Shown: positions 10,439 through 19,409, numbered from the stretch's first letter. The stretch is DNA of 64,000 bases from Streptomyces beigongshangae (GCF_019710745.1 NZ_JAHKJW010000019.1:1-64000), one strand, 5' to 3'. Notes: generated from the sequence alone by a model not told the origin. Made by a program: numbers and translations.

Positions 10439-10508
10439 GGCCAGCCTTCCTAGAGTCCTCGACGGTGACCCCAAAGTACCCGCAGCGACCGCCGCCGGGT
10501 CCCGGGGT

Positions 10509-12125
10509 CTACGGAAGCATCCACTCCAGGACGGGCGAGCTCTGCCCGACGACGATCAGGCACATGACCAGCAGAAGTCCGAGGCTCCAGGGGAGCACCT
10601 TCCGCAGCAGGTCGCCCTCACGGCCCGCGAGCCCGACCGCCGCGCAGGCGATGGTGAGGTTCTGCGGGGAGATCATCTTGCCGAGGACGCCGCCCGAGCT
10701 GTTGGCGGCCGCGAGGAGCTCCGGCGAGAGGCCCGACTCGCGCGCCGCGGTCACCTGGAGGGCGCCGAAGAGCGCGTTGGCCGAGGTGTCGGACCCGGAG
10801 ACGGCCACGCCGAACCAGCCGAGGACGGGTGACAGGAAGGCGAGTCCCGCGCCGGCCGCCGCCACGAAGTGGCCGATCGTGGCCGCCTGTCCGGAGAGGT
10901 TCATGACGTAGGCGAGTGCCAGGACGGAGGTGACGGTGAGGATCGCGTACCGCAGCTCGTGGACGGTCGCCACCCATTCCCTGAGCGCCACGCGCGCGTG
11001 CACCCCGAGGACGACCGCCGTGCACAGCCCGGCGAGCAGCACCAGCGTGCCTCCGGTGGAGACGACCGGCCAGGTGAAGACGTTGCCGCCGACCGGGTCG
11101 CCGTCCGGGTCCACGACGTTCAGGAAGGGCCAGTCGAAGGTGCGGGTCGCCTTCGCCAGCCAGTCCTTGACCGCCGGGATCTGGGCGATGGAGAAGATCA
11201 CGACGATCAGCGCGTACGGGGCGTACGCGCGCAGCACCTCGCGGTGCGGGTCCTCCTCGTCCAGGTCCTCGCTGCGTACGCCGGTCAGGACCGCGGCCCG
11301 TACGGGTTCGGCGGCGGGCCTGCGCGCCTGCGGAACCGCCAGCAGCGCGCCCGCTCCGGCCAGGGCGGCCGCGATGTCGGCGAGCTGGGCGGACACGTAG
11401 TTGGAGGCGGCGAACTGGGCGACGGCGAAGGCGGCTCCGCACGCCGTCGCGGCCACCCAGGTCTCGCGCAGGCCGCGCCGCCCGTCCACCAGGAGGACGA
11501 GCACCAGGGGCACCACCAGGGCCAGGAGCGGGGTCTGGCGGCCCACGACCGAGGCGACGGTGTCCAGGGGCAGGTCGGTGACCTGGGCCAGCGTCACGAC
11601 CGGGGTGCCCATCGCCCCGAAGGCGACCGGCGCGGTGTTGGCGACGAGCGCGACCACCGCGGCGCGGACGGGTTCGAAGCCGAGCGCGACGAGCATCACC
11701 GAGCAGATCGCGACGGGCGCGCCGAAGCCCGCGAGGGCTTCCAGGAGCGCGCCGAAGCAGAACGCGACGACGAGCGCCTGGACGCGCGGGTCGTCGGAGA
11801 GCCGTCCGAAGGAGCGGCGCAGGATGTCGAAGTGCCGGGTGCGGACGGTCATCCGGTAGACCCAGAGGGCGTTGACGACGATCCACAGGATGGGGAAGAG
11901 CCCGAACACCGCTCCCTGGGCGGCGCCGGAGAGGGTCTGGCCGGTCGGCATGCCGTACACGAGCCGGGCCACCAGGGCCGCGGCGGCGAGACCGAGGAGA
12001 CCGGCCAGGTGCGCCTTCATGCGGACCCCGCCGAGCAGGACGAGGACGAGGACGAGGGGCAGGGTCGCGACGAGCGCGGACAGGCCGAGCGAATCGGCCA
12101 CGGGCTCGAGTTCCTGGACGTACAC
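10509..12125 (-). CDS. lldP: L-lactate permease (LctP family)
   Basis: A 538-residue polytopic membrane protein with about 12-14 hydrophobic segments. Family signatures include GALLEALAGFGAPVAI (~residue 135) and, near the C-terminus, GWFGVAVSGSDTSANALFG followed by NSSGGVLGKMISPQNL. The GTG start is chosen for the strong GGGGGAGG just upstream; the longer frame runs into the leader. It likely imports L-lactate (and glycolate) with protons. It does not sit beside a lactate dehydrogenase here. It lies in the position between manB and DUF3499 that is empty in mycobacteria, so it looks like an insertion into the conserved block. Confidence 0.92.
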   Translation of the reverse strand: MYVQELEPVADSLGLSALVATLPLVLVLVLLGGVRMKAHLAGLLGLAAAALVARLVYGMPTGQTLSGAAQGAVFGLFPILWIVVNALWVYRMTVRTRHFDILRRSFGRLSDDPRVQALVVAFCFGALLEALAGFGAPVAICSVMLVALGFEPVRAAVVALVANTAPVAFGAMGTPVVTLAQVTDLPLDTVASVVGRQTPLLALVVPLVLVLLVDGRRGLRETWVAATACGAAFAVAQFAASNYVSAQLADIAAALAGAGALLAVPQARRPAAEPVRAAVLTGVRSEDLDEEDPHREVLRAYAPYALIVVIFSIAQIPAVKDWLAKATRTFDWPFLNVVDPDGDPVGGNVFTWPVVSTGGTLVLLAGLCTAVVLGVHARVALREWVATVHELRYAILTVTSVLALAYVMNLSGQAATIGHFVAAAGAGLAFLSPVLGWFGVAVSGSDTSANALFGALQVTAARESGLSPELLAAANSSGGVLGKMISPQNLTIACAAVGLAGREGDLLRKVLPWSLGLLLVMCLIVVGQSSPVLEWMLP

Positions 12126-12257
12126 GGAGCCTCCCCCGATTCCGCTGTGCGGAAATCGATTTCTCACGGGCCGGGGAAAATGGTCGTGTCCGCGACAAGC
12201 GCGCGTCAATGACCGTGCGCCACCGAGTGGGACGTGCACGGCACGCACACGACGAAG

Positions 12258-12276
12258 TCCCCTCCCGGGGGAGGGA
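12258..12276 (-). terminator. Possible terminator after the DUF3499 gene
   Basis: A CCCTCCC / GGGAGGG self-complementary stretch 22-40 bases past the stop. The loop is very short, so pairing would lose a base pair or two. Confidence 0.35.
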
Positions 12277-12297
12277 GGGGAGGAGGCTGCGGTCGGG

Positions 12298-12675
12298 TCA
12301 GGAGTCCGGTGAGCGCAGGACCCGCAGATGGCCGCGGCGGGCGACCTCCATCGGGTCCGCCCCGCGGGCGTTGCCGCCGCCCGCCTGCGCGGCGCGCTCC
12401 TGGGGACGGGCCGCCTCGCGGACCGCGTTGGCCAGCGCCTCCAGGTCGTCACCGCTGGGGCGGGAGGGGGCGGAGCCGTCGGCGAGCCTGACGACCTCCC
12501 AGCCGCGCGGTGCGGTGAGGCGCTCGGAGTGCTCGGCGCACAGGTCGTAGCAGTGGGGTTCGGCGTAGGTGGCGAGCGGGCCGAGGACCGCGGTCGAGTC
12601 GGCGTAGACGTACGTCAGCGTCGCTACGGCGGGACGGCCGCAAGCGGTGCGCGAACAGCGACGTACAGGGCTCAC
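12298..12675 (-). CDS. DUF3499 family protein
   Basis: A 125-residue protein beginning SPVRRCSRTACGRPAVATL. Two cysteine pairs (C7/C12, then CYDLC around C43/C47) with a conserved YAEPH between them suggest a small zinc-ribbon fold in the first 60 residues; the rest is polar and less conserved. The GTG start is chosen at VSPVRRC, where the family normally begins. It is the equivalent of Rv3258c and lies divergent from the metallopeptidase-fold gene as in mycobacteria. No function is known to me. Confidence 0.85.
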   Translation of the reverse strand: MSPVRRCSRTACGRPAVATLTYVYADSTAVLGPLATYAEPHCYDLCAEHSERLTAPRGWEVVRLADGSAPSRPSGDDLEALANAVREAARPQERAAQAGGGNARGADPMEVARRGHLRVLRSPDS

Positions 12676-12993
12676 GAGGTTGGACGGTACCGCACTCTTG
12701 AACGGGCCGCGACGAGGCACCCCCTGGCCACCCTGCCGTGTCGTGCTGTGATGCCCGACACAGGGGGTCTCCGGTGGGCCGGTTTGACCTGCGCGTAAGG
12801 CTGTTGACAGGACGTCGGACAAGGCGGGGGATGATCGCGAGTCGGTGCAAAACCTGTCATTTTCCGTGTTCTCTGTGGTCCTGGAGGATACGGAAACAAG
12901 CCAGAGCTTGGCTGGAACGGACACCCTGCGACATGTCATGGCCGGGGCCGTGACGGGGCCTCCCGGTGGGCGCGCGGGGTCTACGCTTCGTCA

Positions 12994-13449
12994 GTGATGG
13001 ACAACCCCGTACCGCCCCGGCCCGCCGAACCCAGGCCCCGTCGTCGTGATCGACACGGGCGGGGGATGCGCGGACCGGTGGCGCCACCTCAGGTGCCCCT
13101 CTCGGCCAGCCGCGGCGAGGTGTTCGCGGATCTGGTGCAGGACTCCGTGGAGCGGCTGGAGCGGCGGTGGCCGCAGCTCTCCGACATCGAGTTCATGGTG
13201 CTGGAGGTGCCCCGGTTCGACCCGGCCGGTGACGACGGCTTGGGCGACGAGGCGGTGCCGCTGGGCGGCACGACACCTGCCCACGGGGACCGCCCCGCCC
13301 GCGTCGTCGTCTACCGGCGTCCCGTCGAGATCCGTACCAAGGGCCGCGACGAGCGGGCCGCGCTGGTGCACGAGGTCGTGGTGGAGCAGGTCGCCGAGCT
13401 GCTCGGGCTGACCCCGGAGACCGTCGACCCCCGGTACGGGGAGGACTGA
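12994..13449 (+). CDS. Metallopeptidase-family (zincin-like) protein, degenerate active site
   Basis: A 151-residue protein of the small metallopeptidase family conserved next to whiB/DUF3499 in actinobacteria (Rv3259 equivalent). The body from residue ~37 (SRGEVFADLVQDSVERL) to the end matches the family layout, with an RPVEIRTKG strand ahead of the helix that should carry the zinc motif. That helix reads HEVVVEQVAELLG, so the first His and Glu of HExxH are kept but the second His is Val. A proteolytic role is therefore doubtful. It opens with GTG then ATG (12997), either of which may be the start. It converges on the DUF5719 gene. Confidence 0.8.
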   Translation: MMDNPVPPRPAEPRPRRRDRHGRGMRGPVAPPQVPLSASRGEVFADLVQDSVERLERRWPQLSDIEFMVLEVPRFDPAGDDGLGDEAVPLGGTTPAHGDRPARVVVYRRPVEIRTKGRDERAALVHEVVVEQVAELLGLTPETVDPRYGED

Positions 13450-13511
13450 CCCGGTACGGGACGGACCGGCCCCGGTACCGGGGGAACTGACCCGGTACCG
13501 GGAGGACCGGC
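13430..13511. repeat. Duplicated 41-bp unit with CCCGGTACCGGG palindromes
   Basis: Two adjacent copies of a 41-bp unit (13430-13470 and 13471-13511), each containing two GGTAC cores (at 13433, 13453, 13474 and 13494, so every 20-21 bases). The first copy begins inside the last codons of the upstream gene. Each core can fold as a short hairpin and the region separates two convergent genes, so it may serve as a two-way terminator. Confidence 0.7.
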
Positions 13512-13532
13512 CCTCGCCCCGGTCGGCGGCGG

Positions 13533-15026
13533 TTACTTCATCAGTACCGAGAGGTCCTGCTCCGCCTCCGGCACCTTCACCGTCCCCCGGTCGTCCGGGA
13601 GGGTCTGCACGGTGAACATCGGGACGCCGTCCCGCGCCGCTTCGAGCATGCGCGCCGCGTGGACGGGGCCGCCTGACAGCACCTCGACCGTGAGCGCGTA
13701 CGTGCCCTTGAGACCGCCGGGCACGGGCAGCCGGACGTTCTGCGTGGTGCCGCGCCCGATCGTGTAGGACTTCGTGGCGGCGGTACCGCCGTCACTGCCC
13801 GCGGACGCCGTGACCTTCACCTTCGCGGCACGGCCCGGCGCGACCAGGGAGAGCGTGGAGCCCTCGGAGCGGTTGTCGGCGGCCGTCGCACGCGCGTCCA
13901 CCGCGGCCGTGGCCGGGATGAACGCCGTCTCCTGGCTGTCGCCCTTGCCCCGCACCACCCGCAGGGCCGCGACGACGGGGGTGCTCCTGCCGGTCGGGGC
14001 CAGCACCAGGGAGCCGGCCTCGCCGCGCGTGAGGTCGCCGAGGTCGACGGCGGCCGTCATGCCGGCCTTCACGTGCAGCGTCTCGTGCCCGGCCGGAGTG
14101 ATCGTTCCGGTCGGCGAGGCGAGCCGCACCTTCAGGTCGGCGTCGGTGTCGCCGGGGGCGAAGGCGACCAGCCGTACGGAGGTGGCGTCCTCCGGGACGC
14201 CCGGCAGGACGAGGCTGCCCGCCGGGGCGGCGGAGGGGGCGAGCCAGTCCCCGCCGAGCGTGTCGTCCACGGCCTCGACGGCGGCGGCCACCCGGCCGCT
14301 GCGGACCGTGACGTGCACGGTGAGGTCGGCCTGCGGCTCGTCCATGAGCGTGGACAGGAGGACCGCCTCGCTGGAGTGCGGCGGGATCTTGATGCCCTCC
14401 CCGACCGTGGACTTGAGGGCCCCGTCCTCGCCGTACAGCTCGATGTCGGCGACGGCGGCGGAGTCGTCGGGGTTGGTCAGGTGCGCGTAGTCCGTACGCT
14501 CCTTGGCGGTGCTGGCGCCCGGGAACCAGAAGTCCGTGTCCGGTGCCGAACAGGCGGTGCCGAACAGACCGCGGCCGCTGCCCGCCTCGACCTCCGTGGT
14601 CTGCTGGACGGTCCAGCCGGGCGCGAGCCTGCCCTCGGCCGTGCCGACGAGGGCGGGGGACTCGGCGCCCGAGGTCTCGCTCGTCACCGGCTTCCCGGGC
14701 TCCTTCGGCGCCGGGAAGGGCTTCTCCTTCTTCTTCTCCTTCTCGTCCTTCTCGTCCTGCTCGTCCTGCTCGCCCGCGGCCGTCAGCGCGGCCCTGCCGT
14801 CCGCACCGACGCCCCCGGTGACGGGGGTGAAGGAGGTGTACGCGGTCTCCGCCAGGTCCGAGCTGCTCGGGGCCGGGCAGAGCAGGCTGGTGCGCTCCAC
14901 GGGCAGCTCGGCCGCCGCCTTCGCCGTCTCCTCCCCGGAGACCTGGGGCTCGGACATCGACGCGAAGCCGGTGACGGCGGCGAGCGCGGTCACGCCGGCG
15001 ATCAGGGACACGGTGGTGCGGTTCAC
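13533..15026 (-). CDS. DUF5719 family secreted/membrane-anchored protein
   Basis: A 497-residue protein with an N-terminal hydrophobic segment (residues 5-22) acting as signal or anchor, then a low-complexity charged stretch near residue 90 (alternating Asp/Glu and Lys), and a long beta-rich extracytoplasmic body. The only cysteines are LLCPAPSS near residue 49 and one near residue 158. Its start overlaps the end of the glycosyltransferase upstream by 4 bases (ATGA), so the two are translationally coupled. That coupling and the export signal suggest it assists the glycosyltransferase on the outer face of the membrane; the biochemical role is unknown. Confidence 0.82.
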   Translation of the reverse strand: MNRTTVSLIAGVTALAAVTGFASMSEPQVSGEETAKAAAELPVERTSLLCPAPSSSDLAETAYTSFTPVTGGVGADGRAALTAAGEQDEQDEKDEKEKKKEKPFPAPKEPGKPVTSETSGAESPALVGTAEGRLAPGWTVQQTTEVEAGSGRGLFGTACSAPDTDFWFPGASTAKERTDYAHLTNPDDSAAVADIELYGEDGALKSTVGEGIKIPPHSSEAVLLSTLMDEPQADLTVHVTVRSGRVAAAVEAVDDTLGGDWLAPSAAPAGSLVLPGVPEDATSVRLVAFAPGDTDADLKVRLASPTGTITPAGHETLHVKAGMTAAVDLGDLTRGEAGSLVLAPTGRSTPVVAALRVVRGKGDSQETAFIPATAAVDARATAADNRSEGSTLSLVAPGRAAKVKVTASAGSDGGTAATKSYTIGRGTTQNVRLPVPGGLKGTYALTVEVLSGGPVHAARMLEAARDGVPMFTVQTLPDDRGTVKVPEAEQDLSVLMK

Positions 15027-18000
15027 TGCTGGCTCCCGTCGGGGCGCTCACTGCCGGTGCCGTGCGGCGGCTGTTGCTGTTGTTGCTGCTGTTGCTGTTG
15101 CTGGTCGTACTGCGGTTCGTAGCCCTGACCGCCCTGGCCGTACGGCTGCGCAGGGTCGTACGGCTGCGCAGGGTCGTACGCCGCGTACGGGTCGTAGTGG
15201 CCCGCCTGGTACGCGTCCGTCCCGTACTGCTGCTGGTCGTAGGTACCGGCCGGGTACTGCGGGGCGTCCTGGTACCGGTCGCCGCCGTAGGTGCCGTACT
15301 CGGCCTCGGCCGCGTACGCCGTCGTGTCCCACTCCCCGTACGCCTGCTGCTGCGGGACCGGGGCGGCCGTGGGAGCCTCTCCGGCGGGGTCCGGTGAGTC
15401 GGGCGGGAACGTGTCGGGCCGCTCCGCCGGTGCGGCCCCCTGCGCGGCCTGTCCGGCCTGCTCGGCCTGGGCGCGCAGCCGGCGGGCCCTGCGGCCCTCT
15501 CCCGAAGCGGGGACCGCGGCGGAAGTCCCAGCGGCCGCGGCGGCCGCGGACGGGACGGGGACGACCGGCTCCTCGGGAAGGTCGTCGTCGACGTCGCGGC
15601 GCCGGCCCGGCAGCGCGAGCACCACGAGGACGAGCGCGAGCGCGCCCTGGGCCCACAGCCGGCCGGTATGGCTCAGCGGCGCTTCGAAGGTGACGTCGAG
15701 GCGTCCCGCCCCGGCGGGCAGTTCGAAGCCCTGGGCCCAGCCGTCGACGGTGGTCCCGGTGAGCGGCTTGCCGTCGAGGGTGGCCGTCCAGCCCTCGTCG
15801 GCGGTGTCCGCGAGGCGCAGGACGCGGCCCTCCGCACCGGCGGGGATCCTGGTGTGCAGTTCGACCGGGCCGGCGGCGATCGGCTGCGGGTCGCCGGACC
15901 GGGGGACGACGGTCGCGCGCGCGACCTGCCGGTCGACGCGCCACAGGGCGCTGCCGTCCTGCTGGCTCAGCCGGCTCAGGCCCGGTGTGGCGTCCAGGAC
16001 CCGGCCGACCTGGCGGGGCGCGCCGTCGCGCACCAGGACGTACCGCACGGCGAAGCCGCCGAGCTGGTCGGCCTGGTCGGCGCCGGAGCCCGCCACGAGG
16101 TTGGCGACGACCTTGTCGAGCTTCTTGTTCCCGCCGTCCGCCGCGGCCAGTTCGGCGTCGCCGAGACGGGCGCCGGAGCCGCGGACCAGGGTGTACTCCA
16201 CCCGTGCCGCCGAGTCGCTGTCGAGGACGAGGGTGCGGGCCTGGTCGCGGGTGCCGCTCTCCTCCGCGACGAACGCGGGCACCTGGACGGGGTCGCGCCG
16301 CTCCAGGGGGCCGTCCGCGCCGCGGATCATCCAGCCGGCGGCGACGAGCAGGGGTCCGGCGGCCGAGGCGAAGGCGATCAGCACGGCGACGGGCTGGCGC
16401 CAGCCGAAGCTCTGCTCGGCCACGCGCGAACGGGCCCCGTCGGCGCCGAGCGCGGCGGCGGCGAGGAAGGCGAGGCCGTAGACGAGGGTGGCGGGGCCGG
16501 CCCAGGTGGAGCCGTTGGACAGGACGGCGAAGACCAGCGCGACCAGCGCGGCCGTCCAGGCGGTCCAGATGCCGAGGCGGCGCTCGGTGCGCAGCAGCGC
16601 GGCCACCGCGGCGCAGACGATGCCGATGAGCATGAGGCCGCTGACCGTGCCGGGTCCGCCCGGGCTGGCGCCCAGCAGGTCGAGCGCGGAGGCCGCCCCC
16701 GACTCGTACTCCATGCCGGCCTCCTGGAAGAAGCCGAACGGGAGCAGGGAGAACGACCAGGGGGCGAGGATCAGCAGCGGGGTGCCGAGCTGGGCCAGCA
16801 GACGCAGCCCGTGGGCGGCGAGGTCCCTGCGGCGCGCGATCGGCAGGGCGAGGCCGAGGACCAGCGCGATGGGCCACACGATCGGCGTGAACGCGGTGGT
16901 GAGGGTCAGCAGGAGCGCGTACGCCCAGGTGGCGCGCCAGCTGCCGCGGCCCGTCGCCGAGGCGAGGCCGCTCGCCGCGATGCCCGCGCGCGCCATGAGG
17001 GGCAGCAGGACGGCCAGGACGGCGGTGCCGATGCGGCCGCCCGCGAGCGCGCCGGTGGCGGCGGGCAGGAAGGCGTACGCGACGGCCCCCCAGGCGCGCA
17101 GCAGGCGCGACTCGACGAGCGGCCGGGAGGCGAAGTAGGCGGCGAAGCCGGCCAGCGGCACCGAGCCGATCAGGAGGACGGTGACGGCGAGCCCCGCGGA
17201 GCCGAGGAGCACGCTCGCGAGCATGGCGACGAGCGCCAGGTAGGGGGGCGCGGTCTGGGTGCCGCCGGCGCCGACCGGGTGCCAGCCGTCCAGGTGGCGC
17301 GCCCACAGGTCGGAGGAGTCCGCGGGGGCGGGCAGCAGCGCGCCGCCCGCGAGCGCGCCGCCGCCGAGGAGGGCGCGGCAGGCGACCAGGGAGACGAGGA
17401 GGAGCAGCGCGAAGACCATCGGTCCCGGTCTGCGGGCGACGCGCTTGAGGCGGGCGAACTGCTCGACCTGGAGGAAGTCGGCGTCGTCGCCGCCCGGACC
17501 CGACTCGATCGCGCCGCCGTGGCGTCCCGCCGCGGTCAGCTCGGGGTCGGAGCGGCCCATGAGGCTGCCCGCGGCCTGTTCGACGGTGGCCCGGACCGTG
17601 GCGCCGGGGGGCGGGAACAGCGCGCGCAGTTCGCCCTTGTCGGCCTGGGGGGTGCCGCGCCTGCGCCGGCCCGCGACGATGCGCTCGGGGCGCAGCAGCG
17701 TCCCGAGGAGGCCGCGGATCTCGTCGACCGCCTGTCCGGGGACCTTGCCGACGACGTACGCGACCGTGCGCACCAGGGTGCCCAGGACGAGCCGGACGAG
17801 GACCCAGGGGAGCAGCGCGCCGCGGGTGTTGACGAGGAGGGTGTAGACGGCGCCGGCCTTGTCGACCTTGTGCGGGGAGGCGGCGGTGCGGCCCACGCAG
17901 TCGACGGTGCGGCGCTCGCGGGAGGACGCCTCGGCGTGCCGTACGACCGCCTCGGGGGCGACCAGGACGCGGTGGCCCGCGGACTGGGCGCGCCAGCACA

Positions 18001-18808
18001 GGTCGATGTCGTCGCGCATCAGGGGCAGCCGCCGGTCGAAGCCGCCGAGCTCCTCGTAGACGTCGCGGCGGATCAGCATGCCGGCGGTGGAGACGGCCAG
18101 TACGGGCTGTACGTGGTCGTGCTGGCCCTGGTCCTGCTCGCGCCGGTCGAGGCCGGTCCAGCGGCGGCCGCTGTGGGCGATGGTGACGCCGACCTCCAGG
18201 AGCTGCCGGCGGTCGTACCAGCCGCGGAGCTTGGGGCCGACGACGGCGACGTCCTTGCCGAGCTCCCGCTCGTTCTCCACGACGCGCAGCAGCTGGGCCA
18301 GGGCGTCCGGCTCCGGGGCGCAGTCGTCGTGCAGGAGCCACAGCCACTGCTCGGGCTCGCCGTGCGGCAGCTCCGGCAGGTCGTACGCGTCGTCGCGCCA
18401 GGTGCGGGTGACCGGGTCCCAGCCGCTGGGGCGCTTGAGGTACGGCAGGTCGTCCGGGGTCAGCACGCCCGCGGCGCGGACGGCCTCCTCGACGGCCTGG
18501 CCGAAGCCGGTGCGCCGGGCGAGGTGCAGCACCCGGTCGGCGCCGAGGGCGTCGGTGACCAGCCGGGCGGAGTCGTCCGCGCTGCCGGTGTCGGCCGCCA
18601 CGGCGTTCTGCACGGGACGCTCCTGGCCGAGCAGCCCGGCGAGGGCGTCGGGCAGCCAGCGGGCACCGTCGTGGGTGACGAGCACGGCGGTGACCACGTG
18701 CCTCGGGAACTCGGGCGGGCGGGCGGGGTCGGCCGCCGCCGGACCGGCCGGGTCGAACGCTGCAGCGGCAGTGTCGTACTGACCTGCCGAATGGCTGTGC
18801 ACGGACAT
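15023..18808 (-). CDS. Giant membrane family-2 glycosyltransferase with Gln-rich tail
   Basis: A 1261-residue protein in three parts. Residues ~35-310 are a GT-A glycosyltransferase fold with the VTHDGARWLPDAL start and a DD motif in LLHDDCAPEPD for nucleotide-sugar binding. Residues ~330-365 and ~455-870 contain a dozen or more hydrophobic segments with extracytoplasmic loops, followed by a soluble beta-rich domain to ~1075 and a last membrane helix. The final ~170 residues are cytoplasmic low-complexity: Ala/Pro, then Tyr/Gln/Pro/Asp repeats including a run of 11 Gln. The donor is unknown; nearby manA/B/C make GDP-mannose a candidate. It is upstream of and coupled to the DUF5719 gene, and follows whiB on the same strand after 237 bases. 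Confidence 0.85.
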   Translation of the reverse strand: MSVHSHSAGQYDTAAAAFDPAGPAAADPARPPEFPRHVVTAVLVTHDGARWLPDALAGLLGQERPVQNAVAADTGSADDSARLVTDALGADRVLHLARRTGFGQAVEEAVRAAGVLTPDDLPYLKRPSGWDPVTRTWRDDAYDLPELPHGEPEQWLWLLHDDCAPEPDALAQLLRVVENERELGKDVAVVGPKLRGWYDRRQLLEVGVTIAHSGRRWTGLDRREQDQGQHDHVQPVLAVSTAGMLIRRDVYEELGGFDRRLPLMRDDIDLCWRAQSAGHRVLVAPEAVVRHAEASSRERRTVDCVGRTAASPHKVDKAGAVYTLLVNTRGALLPWVLVRLVLGTLVRTVAYVVGKVPGQAVDEIRGLLGTLLRPERIVAGRRRRGTPQADKGELRALFPPPGATVRATVEQAAGSLMGRSDPELTAAGRHGGAIESGPGGDDADFLQVEQFARLKRVARRPGPMVFALLLLVSLVACRALLGGGALAGGALLPAPADSSDLWARHLDGWHPVGAGGTQTAPPYLALVAMLASVLLGSAGLAVTVLLIGSVPLAGFAAYFASRPLVESRLLRAWGAVAYAFLPAATGALAGGRIGTAVLAVLLPLMARAGIAASGLASATGRGSWRATWAYALLLTLTTAFTPIVWPIALVLGLALPIARRRDLAAHGLRLLAQLGTPLLILAPWSFSLLPFGFFQEAGMEYESGAASALDLLGASPGGPGTVSGLMLIGIVCAAVAALLRTERRLGIWTAWTAALVALVFAVLSNGSTWAGPATLVYGLAFLAAAALGADGARSRVAEQSFGWRQPVAVLIAFASAAGPLLVAAGWMIRGADGPLERRDPVQVPAFVAEESGTRDQARTLVLDSDSAARVEYTLVRGSGARLGDAELAAADGGNKKLDKVVANLVAGSGADQADQLGGFAVRYVLVRDGAPRQVGRVLDATPGLSRLSQQDGSALWRVDRQVARATVVPRSGDPQPIAAGPVELHTRIPAGAEGRVLRLADTADEGWTATLDGKPLTGTTVDGWAQGFELPAGAGRLDVTFEAPLSHTGRLWAQGALALVLVVLALPGRRRDVDDDLPEEPVVPVPSAAAAAAGTSAAVPASGEGRRARRLRAQAEQAGQAAQGAAPAERPDTFPPDSPDPAGEAPTAAPVPQQQAYGEWDTTAYAAEAEYGTYGGDRYQDAPQYPAGTYDQQQYGTDAYQAGHYDPYAAYDPAQPYDPAQPYGQGGQGYEPQYDQQQQQQQQQQQPPHGTGSERPDGSQQ

Positions 18809-18924
18809 CGAGGTACGGGCCCCGGTTCGCTGGACTGCGGTGGACGCCTGTGCCCTGGGAGGACCACGGGGCGTCCCGGACGGAGGCCCACACTAACGGC
18901 TGCACGACAGGGCGGCCCGCCGCC

Positions 18925-18933
18925 TGTGGACAA
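18925..18933 (-). promoter_or_regulatory. Single perfect DnaA box
   Basis: TTGTCCACA on the minus strand equals the preferred Streptomyces DnaA box. It is isolated, in the leader of the glycosyltransferase gene. A nearby inverted repeat, ACGGAT (18958-18963) and ATCCGT (18972-18977), may be an operator. Confidence 0.4.
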
Positions 18934-19045
18934 CCCACCTGCGACAGGCCGTTCCTTACGGATCAGTACGTATCCGTATACGGGGTTGTGCGCCGTCCGG
19001 CCGGAGCGCGACCGGAGGGGGAGCGGGTCGCGATCGAGCCATGGT

Positions 19046-19309
19046 TCAGACGGCGGCCTTCTTCAGCCGGCGCCGCTCACGCTCGGACAGCCCGCCCCAG
19101 ATTCCGAAACGCTCGTCGTTCGCGAGGGCGTATTCAAGGCATTCCGAGCGCACCTCGCAGGCGAGGCATACTTTCTTCGCCTCGCGGGTGGAGCCGCCCT
19201 TCTCGGGGAAAAAGGACTCGGGGTCGGTCTGCGCGCAGAGCGCCCGCTCCTGCCAGCCGAGCTCCTCTTCGGCCTCGTCGACCAGCAGTTCCTGAAACAG
19301 CTCGGTCAT
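19046..19309 (-). CDS. whiB: WhiB developmental regulator (Fe-S cluster protein)
   Basis: The 87 residues carry the four cluster-binding cysteines (C25, C48, C51, C57; the last three as CxxCx5C), the GIWGG turn and a basic RERRRLKK C-terminus for DNA contact. Length and sequence match Streptomyces WhiB (SCO3034) rather than shorter Wbl paralogues. In Streptomyces WhiB works together with WhiA to start sporulation septation. The start is the ATG of MTELFQ; longer frames read through the promoter. Its position beside the metallopeptidase/DUF3499 pair and fbiA matches whiB2 of M. tuberculosis. Confidence 0.96.
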   Translation of the reverse strand: MTELFQELLVDEAEEELGWQERALCAQTDPESFFPEKGGSTREAKKVCLACEVRSECLEYALANDERFGIWGGLSERERRRLKKAAV

Positions 19310-19379
19310 GTGTGCCCCTGTCCGTCTCGCGTCCCCGTGATGCTGCCGCCACCGATTTCGGCTGAACGACACGAGTGAA

Positions 19380-19409
19380 ATTACAAGTGCGCCGCTCCGG
19401 GGCAGTCAA
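19380..19409 (-). promoter_or_regulatory. Probable whiB promoter
   Basis: On the minus strand TTGACT (19404-19409), an 18-base spacer and TGTAAT (19380-19385) make a good vegetative-type promoter about 70 bases upstream of the ATG. A GACAC pentamer, the core recognised by WhiA, lies at 19368-19372 next to the expected start of transcription. Confidence 0.6.

Noticed and set aside
18925..18933. Replication origin
   Set aside because: Only one perfect DnaA box; no cluster, no dnaA/dnaN, no AT-rich unwinding region.
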